A DNA stretch of 64,000 nucleotides from Branchipolynoe longqiensis (GCA_030323885.1 CM059200.1:1293436-1357435), one strand, 5' to 3'. Positions 32,225 through 43,752 are shown, numbered from the stretch's first letter. Notes: generated by a model from the sequence alone, not told the origin. Numbers and translations are program-made.

Positions 32225-33230
32225 ACATCCTAGAGGCCACGCCCGGCCAGCACTGCACCTCACACACATACACACACCCGGCCTTCGCTGCACCTCACAC
32301 ACATACACACGGCCAGTGCTGCACCTCACACATACACACAGCCAGTGCTGCACCTCACACACACAGCCAACACTGCACTTCACACACATCCACACACATC
32401 CAAAACTGCACCTCACACACATACACACACCCGGCCAACGCTGCACCTCACACACATTTAACACAGCCAGTGCTGCACCTCACACACACAGCGCGGCACC
32501 CGCACAGACTGACATACAGACACAGCCAGCCAGCAGCGCACCTCAGACACACATACACACCAATCCAACACTGCACCTCACACACACACCAATCCAAACA
32601 CTGCACCTCTCACACATACACACACATCCAACACGGCACCTCACACACATACACACATCAAACACTGCACCTCACACCCATACACACAGCCAACACTGCA
32701 CCTCACACACATACAGACAACACTGCACCTCACACACATACACACAGTCACTTCTGCACCTCACACATACACGCCAATCCAACACTGCACCTCACACATA
32801 CACACCAATCCAACACTGCACCTCACACACATACACACATCCAACACCGCACCTCACACACATACACACAACCAGCACTGCACCTCACACCCATACACAC
32901 AGCCAGCACTGCACCTCACACACATCTTGACACAGCCAGCATTACACCTCACACACATACACACATACATATACATCCATCACTGCACCACACACACATA
33001 CACACACAGCAAACACTGCACCTCAAATATACACACACGGCCAACACTGCACCTCACATATACACACATGGCAAACACTGCACCAACCCAACACTGCACC
33101 TCACACCAACCCAACACTGCATCTCACACACATACACAGACGGCAAACACTGCACCTCACACACATACACACATCCAACACTGCACCTCACACACATACA
33201 CCCCCAGTCAGCGCTGCACCTCCTTCACAG
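32225..33230. repeat. CA-rich minisatellite, about 30-35 bp unit
   Basis: Units follow CACTGCACCTCACACACATA plus CACACA and a variable CCAAC or GGCCAA end. Unit length varies through the CA run. Confidence 0.9.
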
Positions 33231-33339
33231 ACACACCTCCACACACGGCCCTATCACGTCCATCCGCACCACCCGGCCATGTTATCGCCATCACCCTGCC
33301 CTCCCACTCAGCTAATAACACTGCCTCCAGAACACACCA

Positions 33340-33935
33340 CACACCAGCACTAACACTAACGACACCACCAACCACCACTAACACTAACACCACCACCAAC
33401 CACCATTAACATTAACACCGCCACAAACCACCACTAACACTAACACCACCACCAAGCACCACTAACACTAACACCACCACAAACCACCATTAACATTAGC
33501 ACCGCCACAAACCACCACTAACACTAGCACTAACACCACCAACCACCACTAACACTAACACCACCACCAACCACCACTAACACTAACACCACCACCCACC
33601 ACTATTAACATTAACACCACCACCAACCACCACTAACAGTAACACCGCCACAATCCACCAATAACACTAGCACTAACACCACCAACCACCACTAACATTA
33701 AAACCAAACAGTAGTAACACGCCACCAACCACCATCTCCAAAAGCACCCACTTACAGCGCAGACACCACCCATTAGTAACACACCACCTACTACCACCTC
33801 CATAACGAACCACAAATAACGCCAACACCAAATATTAGTAACGCCACCAACCACCATTTCCATAATGATTCACCACTGACACCAACACCAACCACTAATA
33901 ACACCAACACCAACACCAACACCAACACCGACCAA
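33340..33935. repeat. ACC/AAC-rich minisatellite, about 28-30 bp unit
   Basis: Units follow ACCACCACTAACACTAACAC plus CACCACCAA, with ATTAACATTAACACCGCC variants. Purine-free on long stretches apart from A. Confidence 0.9.
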
Positions 33936-34179
33936 AACCCTCACCACAACCATGTAACCAACCACCATCATAAGCACCACCACAAATCCCCCACCACCAA
34001 CTAGCCCCTCCCCCTTCCCCCTATCCCCACCCCCACCCCACCCCCATCCGCCCGCCAGTAGGCCCTTAATTAGCGGGCTCGTCGGGCTCGTCCCGCTGTC
34101 TCCGTCCCGGTGTTCACCGTCACCCGGCCCGACGTCGGCGGGCCCTCTAGCTCATCGTCAAATGTCGATTCGCGCTCGG

Positions 34180-34835
34180 AGCGGCTGGGAGCGGCGTGGA
34201 GCGGCGTAGCGGAGCGGTCGCTACGTCAGCGCGTCTGTTCCATAATGCATGGTGCCTGATTCCCGAAAACACCTCGTGCCACACTGCGGCCAAGGCACGC
34301 ACTGCAGACACACTCAGCCTCGAGGCACTCTCAGCCTCGAGGCACTCAGCACCGGTATGGACCTGGGTGAGGTCAAAGGTCACTGCAACGGTCTCCTGGT
34401 CAAGACCTACAGTGTGCCTCGGTCAATACTCCTCGAGCACTTTCAAGTGTTGCTTGCTACCTTGTCGTGGTGGGGAGGCTTGTGTGCCTCCATGACCATG
34501 AGAGCTATACCGGCGGGGGCTAGCCCCCTGGCAGGTTTAACGAAGCTGGGCGGGACTCATGGTAGAGGACAGACTAAGAGCAGCAACTGGTCCTCCAGGT
34601 TGGGGGGTTGGGCGTGGGGCCAACAACCCCACCCCGGAAAAAAGAACAATGGTACAGAATCACAAAGAAGAAACTCAAGGCCCAGTACCGGGAAAACTGG
34701 AGAGCCCTTGTGTGTGGCCTATGCCCAAAGTTGGGCGGTAGGCGACACGTTCATCTACGACACGGCTGAGGAGGTGTTTGTGTGGGTGGGTGCTGATGCC
34801 ACAACGGGTGAAGAAGAAGAAGAAGACTTTCAAGG
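34180..34835 (+). mobile_element. LINE-derived 5' region with (GAA)n tail
   Basis: ACCTTGTCGTGGTGGGGAGG, AGAGCTATACCGGCGGGGGC, CAGCAACTGGTCCTCCAGGT and GGGCCAACAACCCCACCCCG are the kind of conserved non-coding words found at the 5' end of many invertebrate non-LTR elements. The segment ends in GAAGAAGAAGAAGAAG (34810-34825), a typical retroposed tail. I read it as a non-autonomous element keeping the 5' region and tail. The family call is from memory of such motifs, not from a search. Confidence 0.45.
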
Positions 34836-35300
34836 ACTTCCCAAAACCATATTAAGGTGATGCATAGGTTTTTAAAGTTGAATATTTCAATGGGTTTGAC
34901 TTCTAGCCATATTTGTTTTAATCAAATATTATCCATTACAGAACCAACCCAATACTTATAGTCATATAGTTCTCAAGTCTCTGGCTGGATAAGACCAACC
35001 CTTTATTTAAAACAAAATTCAGTGGTAGCAGGCGTCTCATTGCTGTGTGGGGCCGGCTTATAAACGCCTACACGGCACCCACTACCCCTACTTACATGCA
35101 CACGCAAGTGCTAACCATACAGCTCAAGCTACTTGTTCTAGAACTTTCCACATGCCTTCATACAGATAACCTACTCCAGTTCCATTACTATAATATTTAT
35201 ATAAAACTCCATTTTATACCTCACATAAAGATGGTAGGGTAATCCTTTTTGATCTACTTTGCTTTAGTTTGAAGTAACTTCTATTTCTTACGGTTAACAG
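34836..35300. other. unassigned AT-rich sequence
   Basis: No coding signal or repeat family recognised. Confidence 0.3.
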
Positions 35301-35302
35301 GC

Positions 35303-35420
35303 CAGGTACTGACAACTTAAAATGTGAAACGTCATTGGTTTGACCCCGGCCAGGGTTCAGTCTCCCGAACTGCAGAACGGGCAGTCAATCAGTGTTTTAC
35401 CAATTCTGCCATCCTGTCCT
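35303..35420 (-). mobile_element. SINE head fragment
   Basis: GCCAGGTACTGACAACTTAA, then GGTTTGACCCCGGCCAGGGT, then ACCAATTCTGCCATCCTGTC. Box A and box B regions are recognisable but decayed. The tail half is missing here. Confidence 0.7.
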
Positions 35421-35437
35421 GTCATACATGTACTATG

Positions 35438-35640
35438 TTATAACTCATGGCGACTTTATAGTGCTTCCAGATTGGGAGAACAGGCCGCCAGCACAATGAC
35501 CTGATATTCCACTCACATTCTCCTGACACTCAGCCAACCAGACCTTGCCCTATCATAATATTGTTGCGTGCTTGGCTAGGAAGCGACAAGTATCAATTTT
35601 GAATTCATTGGTTCGGCTTGACCAGGGATCATAACGGATA
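35438..35640 (-). mobile_element. SINE middle fragment
   Basis: ACTCATGGCGACTTTATAGT through CAAGTATCAATTTTGAATTC and TTGACCAGGGAT. It lacks the tail on the left and the tRNA head on the right, where it runs into the 114-bp tandem repeat. Confidence 0.75.
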
Positions 35641-36075
35641 ATCCCTTAAAGTTGCTAGGACATAAACCCCAAGCGAATCACCCGATGAACTAGTGGAGCA
35701 AACAAAATCACAACGATTGCTGGTTGTTGGAGTTACCAGGGCTCACCAGGGATACTCCGTTAAAGTTGCTAGGACATACACCCCAAGTGAATCACCCGAT
35801 GAACTAGCTGAGCAAACAAAAACACAACAATTGCTGGTTGTTGGAGTTACCAGGGCTCACCAGGGATAATCCCTGAAAGTTGCTAGGACATAAACACCAA
35901 GTGAATCACCCGATGAACTAGCAGAGCAAACCAAAACACCAAAATTGCTGGTTGCTGGAGTTACCAGGGCTCACCAGGGATAATCCCTTAAAGTTGCTAG
36001 GACATAAACCCCAAGTGAATCACCCTATGAACTAGCGGAGCAAAGACAAACACAACAATTGCTGGTTGTTGGAGT
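35641..36075. repeat. 114-bp tandem repeat containing SINE tails
   Basis: Four units at exact 114-bp spacing (GTTGCTAGGACATA at 35651, 35765, 35879 and 35993). Each unit contains AAGTTGCTAGGACATAAACC, the SINE tail in one orientation, and TTGCTGGTTGTTGGAGTTAC, the tail start in the other. The array merges on the right into SINE sequence. Confidence 0.85.
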
Positions 36076-36165
36076 TTTACGTCCTGGCAATGTCTAAGGT
36101 CATATCAGGACGGGAACTGACTAGTGACACTGTGCACTCATGACGACTTTATAGTGCTGCCCCAA
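36062..36165 (-). mobile_element. SINE tail-half fragment
   Basis: GTTGGAGTTTTACGTCCTGG through TGCACTCATGACGACTTTAT. It ends at TAGTGCTGCCCC. Confidence 0.75.
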
Positions 36166-36348
36166 CGCTTGCCAATGATGTACGGTGAAACAGACTGCTG
36201 GCGCCACCTACAAGTTCGCATCTATTAATTTCCCACCCTTACCACCCTCAAAAGGCAAAAGCACTACAATGTAAGCTGACCTCAGTGCATCCATTAACAG
36301 AACAATCACCAAGCCGCTCACGAACTGCCAAAGTCAGGCTCGTGAAAT

Positions 36349-36848
36349 AGCCCTGTCACATTATGATGCTTCTCGCCAACGCGCGTCAACGTATGTGATT
36401 TTTGGTGGAACGTCGGGATATGTCAGGAAGCATTACGTGCGCATTAGGTGAGCGTTGGTACTCGTTGATGGACGGCGATGGTCGGCAGCGCGCGTCAGGG
36501 AACCAATATTATGGGACGTCAGAAGCATGTCGACATCACTGGAATAACGTTATGCGAACGCTAGGCAGACGCCACGCACATGTGACGGTCGTTCCCACAC
36601 ATTGCGCCAAATTGTTGCTTTGTTGTTTTACATCCTAGCTACATCTAAGGTCATATCAGGATGCCGCGCCAACACTTTTTTTGTTTTTCTCACTAGTCCA
36701 TATACGTTACCACAAAGTCGGCCGCATGCTACCAACACGTTCCGCTAACGTCAAACTTGTTCTCACCATGCCGAAAAGTTTGACGTTTCTCGACTTTTTT
36801 GCGCGTTGGCAGCGCACCGGCGAGAAGCGTCGTAATGTGACAGGGCCA
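36349..36848. mobile_element. Harbinger-like palindromic MITE with SINE fragment inside
   Basis: Ends AGCCCTGTCACATTATGATG and, reverse-complemented, TGGCCCTGTCACATTACGAC are followed by shared GCTTCTCGCC. The arms repeat AACGT/ACGCTA-type words. The loop region at 36614-36662 is a SINE tail fragment (GTTGTTTTACATCCTAGCTA). Confidence 0.7.
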
Positions 36849-36941
36849 TAAAAGGCAAAGACAGCAGATAACCACAACATTGCCACTGACTGCAAACACA
36901 TTCATTCCTCAGGAATTGGGACATTTCCCAGTGTTTTGTTG

Positions 36942-37252
36942 TTTGCTTGTTGTTGTTATACATCCATGCAACATCTAAGGTCATATCAGGACGGGTACCG
37001 ACTTGTGACAGTGCGCACTCATGGCGAATTGATAGTGCTGCCCCACTGGGAAACCAGGCTGCCAACATCAGGACCCGATATCCCACTCAGTCACATTATC
37101 CTGACATTGAGCTAACCAGTCCTTGTGCTATCCTAGTAATGTCGAGCACAGGCTATGAAGCCACAAGTGTCAATTTTGTACGTCATTAGTTTGACTCAAC
37201 CGGGAACCGAACTCCCGATCTCCCGCTATACCGATTTGGACACCGCGCCCGG
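36942..37252 (-). mobile_element. tRNA-derived SINE, head subfamily A
   Basis: Well-preserved copy: GACGGGTACCGACTTGTGAC, ATATCCCACTCAGTCACATT, and box B as GGGAACCGAACTCCCGATCT on the plus strand. The head end CACCGCGCCCGGT is intact. Confidence 0.85.
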
Positions 37253-37840
37253 TACGCACTAATTTGTTTATTCACAATTATTATGATTAGAGAAGACTAT
37301 TTATATAATTATATTATTTCATGGTTGTAATTAGGGCCTAATCAATGCTTGGAGTATACCTATCTGTGGTCAAACTATTACTATTTCACTCATTCGGCCC
37401 AAATGACAGTTTTCAGCTGATTGAGTTTCGCAGCCCACGGAATACACAAGGGTAAGTTTCATACTAAATGGGGCCAACGCATTTTCCACTTTGTAATGGT
37501 CACAAACAATTATGGAAAGATTAGAGGAGATATGTTCTTTAGAGAATTGGTATGTGTACACTTTGGAGGGATAGACATGAACAATAAATTCATTCCAAAC
37601 ATGTGGTGTTTTAAAGGAAGGAATTTGTTACATGAAGTATGTGGACTTTTTCTACAGCCTACTAGACCGTTATTTTGCATAGAATATTATCTGTTAGTCA
37701 ATGAAACAATAAAAGGAGACATACTGGAAATAAATATTCATTTTGCATGCATGTTTTTTTTTTTTATATCTAATATTCCATGGTGAATAAATGGTTCTGG
37801 ATGTAACTGCCGGTCTCCCTCCTTGTTTCCTGATTACTTT
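37253..37840. other. unassigned; 121-codon open frame
   Basis: A plus-strand frame at 37421-37786 has no domain I recognise. AATAAATGG near 37785 could be a polyadenylation signal. AT-rich with a T10 run. Could be untranslated sequence of an element. Confidence 0.25.
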
Positions 37841-38830
37841 GTCAGCGAATATGCTATTCATTGAATACCAGATACCAGAGGTTCAACAAGAAAACCATTG
37901 GTTCTGTTGCATGTGCAAGCATATTGTGGAGTACCATGACTAGTAATACAATGTGCCTACTAAGCTTTGTGAAACATTTTTGAAATTGAAGTCCTATATT
38001 ATTGTTGGTGTCCCCTTCCATTCTGTTACCCTTACAGTTATTAGCACACAAGACGTGGAAGCAGGAGTGGAGGACATGGCTTTTAGTTCGGGCAGCCCCC
38101 GGGGGCATTATACTTTTGCAATGTGGCCATGCGAAAGCTGTAAGGAAGAAGGTCCTGTGGTGATAGGCGTCGTGAGGGATGTTAGTAAGGTGAGGGGAGA
38201 TGAGACATATGAACAATGCGACCAAGGACGTATACTTGTAGAATAGACTCAGTCATACTATAACTAATGTGTCATTGGGTGACTGACTCGTTGCTACTAC
38301 CTACTATCACTACATCACCAGGTCATCGGGTGACCATTCTCCTGTCCAACATCAGGCCAGCATGGCCCCCAAAGCTCTTAACAACAACAATGCTAAGATT
38401 AACTCTTGAATGTGCCTTTATCTATTGACTTATTGAACTAGACATTCGATTCAATCACCTTCGTATTAGGAAAAAGAACCCATTGGAACCTTTCATCAAC
38501 CTTCTATCCCCTTTTTCAAGCCAATTTTAGTGCAGCAAACCAACTGCAACTCGGGGCCCCATTCGTCTTAAACAATGCAGTCAAATTCAATCAATGACAG
38601 AGCAACTAGTCGTTGGCAAGAGTTACTTAATTATGATGAGCACTAATTATATTTGTAGATTTAATGTTAAATGTTGTTATAAACCACCCCAGTGCCCCCC
38701 CCCCCCCCGGGTCCCGCCGAAATGGGGTTGGCAGCGGCTTCGCTGCCTCGTGTGCCCTGCAATGACCCCGAATGAGCCCCAGCTCATTCCACACGTTCAC
38801 AACTCAAAATTGGGCAGAAGATAATCATCC
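37841..38830. other. segment related to 49612-50350
   Basis: CGGGCAGCCCCCGGGGGCAT (38089) matches CGGGCGGCCCCCTGGGGCAT (49727), and CCCTGCAATGACCCCGAATG (38755) matches CCCCGCAATGACCCCGAATG (50302). The shared order and similar spacing suggest two copies of one old dispersed element. Neither keeps a common reading frame. Confidence 0.45.
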
Positions 38831-39417
38831 TGTGCAGATTTCTTTACAGTGCATTTCTATTTTGAATAATAAATCCACACTTGTTGATTAATAAGTCCAC
38901 ATTTGATGCCGACTACTCAATTAGTTCTTGTTTTTCTGACAAAATGGTAACCTTACCTATCTTTTGCTTCACATCACAAGTATATATATGGACAAGAGTT
39001 GGCTACTCAGTGAAAGAATTAGGAAAATACACAATATTCATTTTTGACCCTCATGTTACACTTTCGCCCCATTTACCATGAAACGCCCAATATACAAGTG
39101 GATAGGATTTCTCTAGGAAATAGAATGGAAATGTACTCATACTCATCAGCAACTGCTTATAGAGAAGACCTATAGAAAAGAAGTTCATGTGAAATAGAAT
39201 TCCTCAATGCAAGTAGCGTAACCTCTACTTCGAATTTGAATTTGAATTGAATTGAATTAAATTTTACCATAAGATATTGTAGGATGGATTGTGTAGTGGT
39301 AGTTATAGTGACTTGGAAGCCATTTCCCTGCATCAGACCCTATTTAATTCCACTTATATTCCCTACATGACGTCACACAATGGGTTATTGGAGGTCCAAC
39401 CCTGCAGGTAAGAACTG
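38831..39417. other. unassigned AT-rich sequence
   Basis: TTGAATTTGAATTGAATTGAA near 39238-39258 resembles the AATTG tail of the LINE at 14312, but no LINE coding sequence adjoins it. Confidence 0.3.
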
Positions 39418-40434
39418 ACCAGGGACCATATTCATGTAGTCGGGCCAGGCGTAGCCGGTGCTACACGCTAGCTCTGGGGTAGCTATCTGCGGGTAGTGGC
39501 GGGTTGGAGAAATAGTTCAAGTCATATTCACCAATGTCCAAGCCGCCGCGGATAGCTAACTGTGAGTTTATTTATAGATTTGGGAATTCCCTCGATTTGA
39601 CAATATGAATAACGCCGCCAATGCGGCAGCTGCGTTAATATCGGTTCGAATTTAGGGTTAATTTGATTAAATTGCACTTATGGCATATGTAATTCTGTTA
39701 AATATGACAGCATTTAATAGATTTGGGCTTAATATATTGCCGCCGATACGGCAGCGACGGCAGCAGCCATGTTTAGTTGACGTCGGACAGTATGGATATC
39801 GACGTCGCTGCGGCGGCGGCGATTTGTTTACTTTACATTCGTCGATTCAACAATATGCATAACGCCACCAATGTGGCGCGGCGTTAATATCGGTTCGAAT
39901 TTAGGGTTAAATTGATAAAATGTCACTTATTGCGTATGTAATTCTGTTAAATATGACAGCATTTAATAGATTTGGGCCTAATATATTGTTGCCGATATGG
40001 CGGCGATGGCAGCAGCCATGTTTAGTTGACGTTGGACAGTATGGATATCGACGTCGCTGTGGTGGCGGCGAATTGTTTACTTTACATTTGTCGATTCGAC
40101 AATATGCATAACGCCGCCAATACGGCGGCTGCGTTAATATCGGTTCGAATTTAGGGTTAAATTGATAAAATTTCACTTATTGCGTATGTAATTCTGTTAA
40201 ATATGATCGCATTGAATAGATTTGGCTGTAATATATCGGGGGCCACCACACTAACCAACGGGGCTAGCAGTTAAACTAGATATGAAACCAGGGTAGCTTA
40301 GCCTAGGCTACGGTCGGCGTCTAGCGCTGGCACCGGCACATGAATACAGATTTTCCACCGTTAGCCGTGTGGGGCTACCGTAACCGTGATTAAGGCCCTG
40401 GCACCAGCACATGAATACGGGCCCTGTTCACAAA
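39418..40434. mobile_element. TIR element with 250-bp internal tandem repeat
   Basis: The left end CCAGGGACCATATTCATG and the reverse-complemented right end CAGGGCCCGTATTCATGTG form terminal inverted repeats, with GTAGCC/GGCTAC words just inside. The interior (about 39590-40230) is a tandem repeat with TTAGGGTTAA at 39652, 39901 and 40151, giving about 2.6 units of 249-250 bp. Each unit carries a 60-64-codon open frame. Confidence 0.65.
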
Positions 40435-40477
40435 CATTAGGCCGAAGTATCTCATTGCTATTCTTAGTAATACTACT

Positions 40478-40652
40478 ACAGTAAAACCTCTCTATACCGA
40501 CCCCTCCACAGATCGACCACTCTCCAAAATCGATCGCTTTTTTGGGTCCCAACAATACCATTGTAAGGATATTCTAACTCTCTAAACCGACCACCTCCCT
40601 AAATGAACTACTTAAATTCGGTCCCATGGTCGGTCGATTCAGAGAGGTTTCA
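40478..40652. mobile_element. pogo-like MITE, copy 2
   Basis: CAGTAAAACCTCTCTATACC and, reverse-complemented, CAGTGAAACCTCTCTGAATC form the ends, flanked by TA on both sides. This is the best-preserved copy. No transposase. Confidence 0.8.
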
Positions 40653-40885
40653 CTGTATTGTATTTATGGGTCCAATCCAGTTAATAGTTCAACGATTTTA
40701 ATAATTTTGTTAGATATAGCAAAATGGCATGACCTAAAAAGCTGACCTGATCGTTAAGAGTATTTCGGGCAAATGGTGATACCTAAATAATGTATTTTAT
40801 GTGATTTATTTATTTATTCATTTAAAGCGTCAGTGATTTGAACAAGAGAAAATCGGTTCTCCTCATTCCACTGTTTTTCGCCATA

Positions 40886-41012
40886 CTCGTAATACTGAGT
40901 GTTAGGCAAGGTAGTGGCAAGTATAAACTTTCTTTGGGTTAACTTGGCCAGGAATCGAACCCACGACTTGCCCACACATGAAGCTGGAGCTTTAACCGCC
41001 TGGCCATCCGAT
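40886..41012 (-). mobile_element. tRNA-like SINE head, third variant
   Basis: On the minus strand, TGGCCAGGCGGTTAAAGC (box A region) and GTGGGTTCGATTCCTGGCC (box B) are intact. GTGGCAAGTATAAAC-type SINE body follows for a short distance. The head differs from subfamilies A and B. Confidence 0.6.
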
Positions 41013-41690
41013 GAGTCCGATGCAATATCGATCAATCGATAATTCTTTAAACTGATCAAATTCTGTAGGGCTATATATGCGAGAGGTAAAATTGGGAAAA
41101 TTTACACTCCCGCCCTCCGAAAAGAGAAAACACCCATCAATATGATAAGAATGACATAGCAGACAATCTATGACCAAGACTGTACATCTCGATGTAATGC
41201 CTCCCAGCGGGCATACACATACATCTTTATTACATCACCAATGTCAAACGGCCCCATTTTCACTGCCGTATGAGGTTCTCAAACATTCACCTTTAGCGGT
41301 CCCCACACGGCTTGACCGTACCACTTTCAATTTAGGCAAGCTATAACTGAACTAGTCGGATACTTCACAATCTCTGGCTATAGAGATGGTACAAGAAGCA
41401 ATTACAGGAATGGCGCAGAGTGTAGTTCCTGTCTTCTTTCACTTAAGATTATCAATCCAAAAATAAATTGTCATGGACGCTGTATTCATAACTAAAAATA
41501 AGCATAAAGGGGGGAAGGAGCATGGTGATCAATAATTAACATCGTCTTTCAATAATTGAAGTTACATAACCTACCTCAAACAGATTAATATCAAACTAGA
41601 CGCAATGCAGCTTTGTCCAGTTTGATATCGATGCTCAATAGCTAAGTGCTTTAATGGTAGCAGTGGAAAGGTGGTGTTCTACATATATAT
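41013..41690. other. unassigned sequence
   Basis: AT-rich, with no recognised gene or repeat. Confidence 0.3.
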
Positions 41691-41693
41691 ATA

Positions 41694-41888
41694 TAGTAGT
41701 AAACCTTCTCTAACCAACCACCTCCATCGATCGACCACTCCCATATATCGATCGCTTTATTTGGGTCCCAAACGATCGCCCATACAATACCATAGTGACG
41801 ATTTAAAAAAACTCCCTAAACCGACCACCTCCGTAAATGTACCATTTAAAGTCGGCGCCATGGTCGGTCGATACAGAGAGGTTTTACA

Positions 41889-41890
<2 letters not shown>
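41694..41890. mobile_element. pogo-like MITE, copy 3
   Basis: AGTAAACCTTCTCTAACCAA to GATACAGAGAGGTTTTAC. It shares TTGGGTCCCAAACGATCGCC with copy 1. It is directly followed by a (TA)n tract. Confidence 0.75.
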
Positions 41891-41926
<36 letters not shown>

Positions 41927-42096
41927 GTATATATATATATATATATATAGATTCCTCCGAATGAGTGGAGGCTAAGCCCCGCCAGGAGGCAGAGCGGTGC
42001 ATGATGGGGGACTCACTCCCCACCCAGATATGGGGGGGGGGAGTGGATACTACAGGCATTATTACACGCCATAAAGGGTTTATCACTCTCCATATA

Positions 42097-42127
<31 letters not shown>

Positions 42128-42211
42128 GCACACACATACATACATATACACACAACAGTGGATACTACAGGCATTATTACACGCCATAAAGGGTTTATCA
42201 CTATCCATATA

Positions 42212-42249
<38 letters not shown>

Positions 42250-42326
42250 CATATATACATATACACACAACAGTGGATACTACAGGCATTATTACACGCC
42301 ATAAAGGGTTTATCACTATCCATATA

Positions 42327-42375
<49 letters not shown>

Positions 42376-42390
42376 GCACACATACATACA
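41891..42390. repeat. (TA)n tracts with three tandem copies of a repeat
   Basis: GTGGATACTACAGGCATTAT followed by TACACGCCATAAAGGGTTTATC occurs at about 42042, 42151 and 42272. The copies are separated by TATATA/CACACA tracts, so the unit plus microsatellite has amplified to a 110-120-bp tandem. The leftmost copy is preceded by a G-rich segment related to 2160-2280. Confidence 0.8.
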
Positions 42391-42850
42391 CATACACACA
42401 ACAGAGCGGACCCTTAAATACAAACAACAAATTAAAGCAGCATGGTTCAGTTGAGTCAAACAGTGCGGCGCCTAGCCCTCCCTGCTTGCAGATCCCTCGG
42501 CGTGCTTATGCAGAGGCAGTAGTTGCGGGGCGCTGGCGGCAACTGCTCACGTTAAGGATGAGTGATACCGTCTTATAGTGATAGCCTTGCGCCGGTGCTG
42601 CCTGGGATAGCGATTGTCGGGACAGTGTGGAGAACCCTGCACTCCTCACCCGCCTGCGATGCGCCCCAAACAAGCATAACGCCGCATTCATTTACGCTGG
42701 TGCCCTGCGCTGCCGGCCCCTGCATCTGTATCTGCAGTGGCGCTGACACAATGGTGCCCGCCTCTCGGCCCGCCGCCGCCACCCCTACACCAGTGTGTCC
42801 ACGTTAGACGGCTATAGCTAGAGGAATGGATGACTAGTTAGTTGGAAAAG
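42391..42850. other. unassigned GC-rich sequence
   Basis: An 82-codon plus-strand frame at 42562-42807 has no recognised domain. CpG-rich relative to neighbours. It could be a host exon or element sequence. Confidence 0.25.
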
Positions 42851-42854
42851 GGTG

Positions 42855-43128
42855 TATATTATGGAATGGTACCTAAGCGGGTACAGATTCGATTCGATTA
42901 GATTAGAGTGTTTGAGCTGTATGCTCAGGCCAAGTCGGAGACTCCACCATCAGGGCTCACAGCATGTGGTGAGGATGCCCTGTTCAGTTTTGTCATGTGC
43001 GGTAATGAGTTTGAATCTGCTGGTGTTAGCTGGGTGTATCCTGGAATCTGTGGTTCATCTGGTATTGCTGTTAACGCCTTGTCAAGCTGCCTTTTGAATG
43101 ATTGTACACTGCAGTTTGATTGGTTTCT
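42855..43128 (-). pseudogene. LINE 3' end, downstream part
   Basis: Minus-strand RNQSNCSVQSFKRQLDKALT then IPDEPQIPGYTQ and ADSNSLPHM are the C-terminus of a non-LTR reverse transcriptase ORF. The 3' tail contains ATCGAATCGAATC. The N-terminal side continues at 46053 after the inserted 2.9-kb element. Confidence 0.75.
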
Positions 43129-43409
43129 GATGCGCGAAAAGGAAGAGAGGAGGCGGGGGTGGAAATAAAAGGTTTTTATTTTCGCCTCAGAAAGCTTACA
43201 GGGCATACAGGGTAAACAGGGTAACGGAAAGAAGTAAATAATGAAGGATAAAATAAATGAGGAGCGGAGTAAATATAGGAACAGAGTTCAAATGTCAAAA
43301 TGTAGGAACAGAGTTCAAATGTCAAAATATAGGAAAGAGGTCAAATGTCAACATATAGGACAGAGTTCAAAAGTCAGTGGAGTGAGGGGGTGCCGAGGAG
43401 CCCTCCACC
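43129..43409 (-). repeat. split direct repeat B2
   Basis: Matches B1 (43753-44036) from GATGCGCGAAAAGGAAGAGA to GAGGAGCCCTCCACC on the plus strand, with about five differences. AATAAA on the minus strand at 43180-43175. It contains an internal short tandem of GGAACAGAGTTCAAATGTCA. Confidence 0.85.
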
Positions 43410-43450
43410 GGAGGAAGAGAAGGTGGTAGGAGTGTAGGGTGGGTGGGTGG

Positions 43451-43752
43451 TGAAGAAAGGAGAGATCTGGAGGCGGCAGGAAGGTGAGTGCCTGAGGGAG
43501 GCCAGGGGGCGGCCTTATAAGGGGAGAGGGAGGGGCGACAGCAGGTGAGTGTGAAAGCTGCCGGCCCGGGGGAGGGCGACAGGTGGCGAGCAGCGGCGTC
43601 GGGCGAGGCGTGAGCGCCGCGCCAACGCGGAGGGCGGGGGAGGGGGGGGCGCGCCGCGCCGTCTGCCGAGGTGAGAAAGCAGCGCGACAGCGCGGGCGGG
43701 GGGAGGGTCTCTTCCTCTCCTCGCATCAACCGTAATGCTTCGCATTACGACC
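43451..43752 (-). repeat. split direct repeat A2
   Basis: Matches A1 (45749-46052), from TGAAGAAAGGAGAGATCTGG to GCTTCGCATTACGACC on the plus strand. It contains the palindromic TATA-like CTTATAAG at 43514-43521. Confidence 0.85.

Noticed and set aside
34249..34860. 203-codon frame as a host gene
   Set aside because: Most of it covers LINE-type 5' words and a (GAA)n tail; only the short gelsolin-like stretch is kept as a weak finding.
37421..37786. 121-codon frame as a gene
   Set aside because: No recognisable domain, biased toward AT-rich codons, ends in a T run.
43367..43745. Pro-rich frames in repeat A2
   Set aside because: Shadow of GC-rich terminal repeat DNA, duplicated in A1 and not part of the gag frame.
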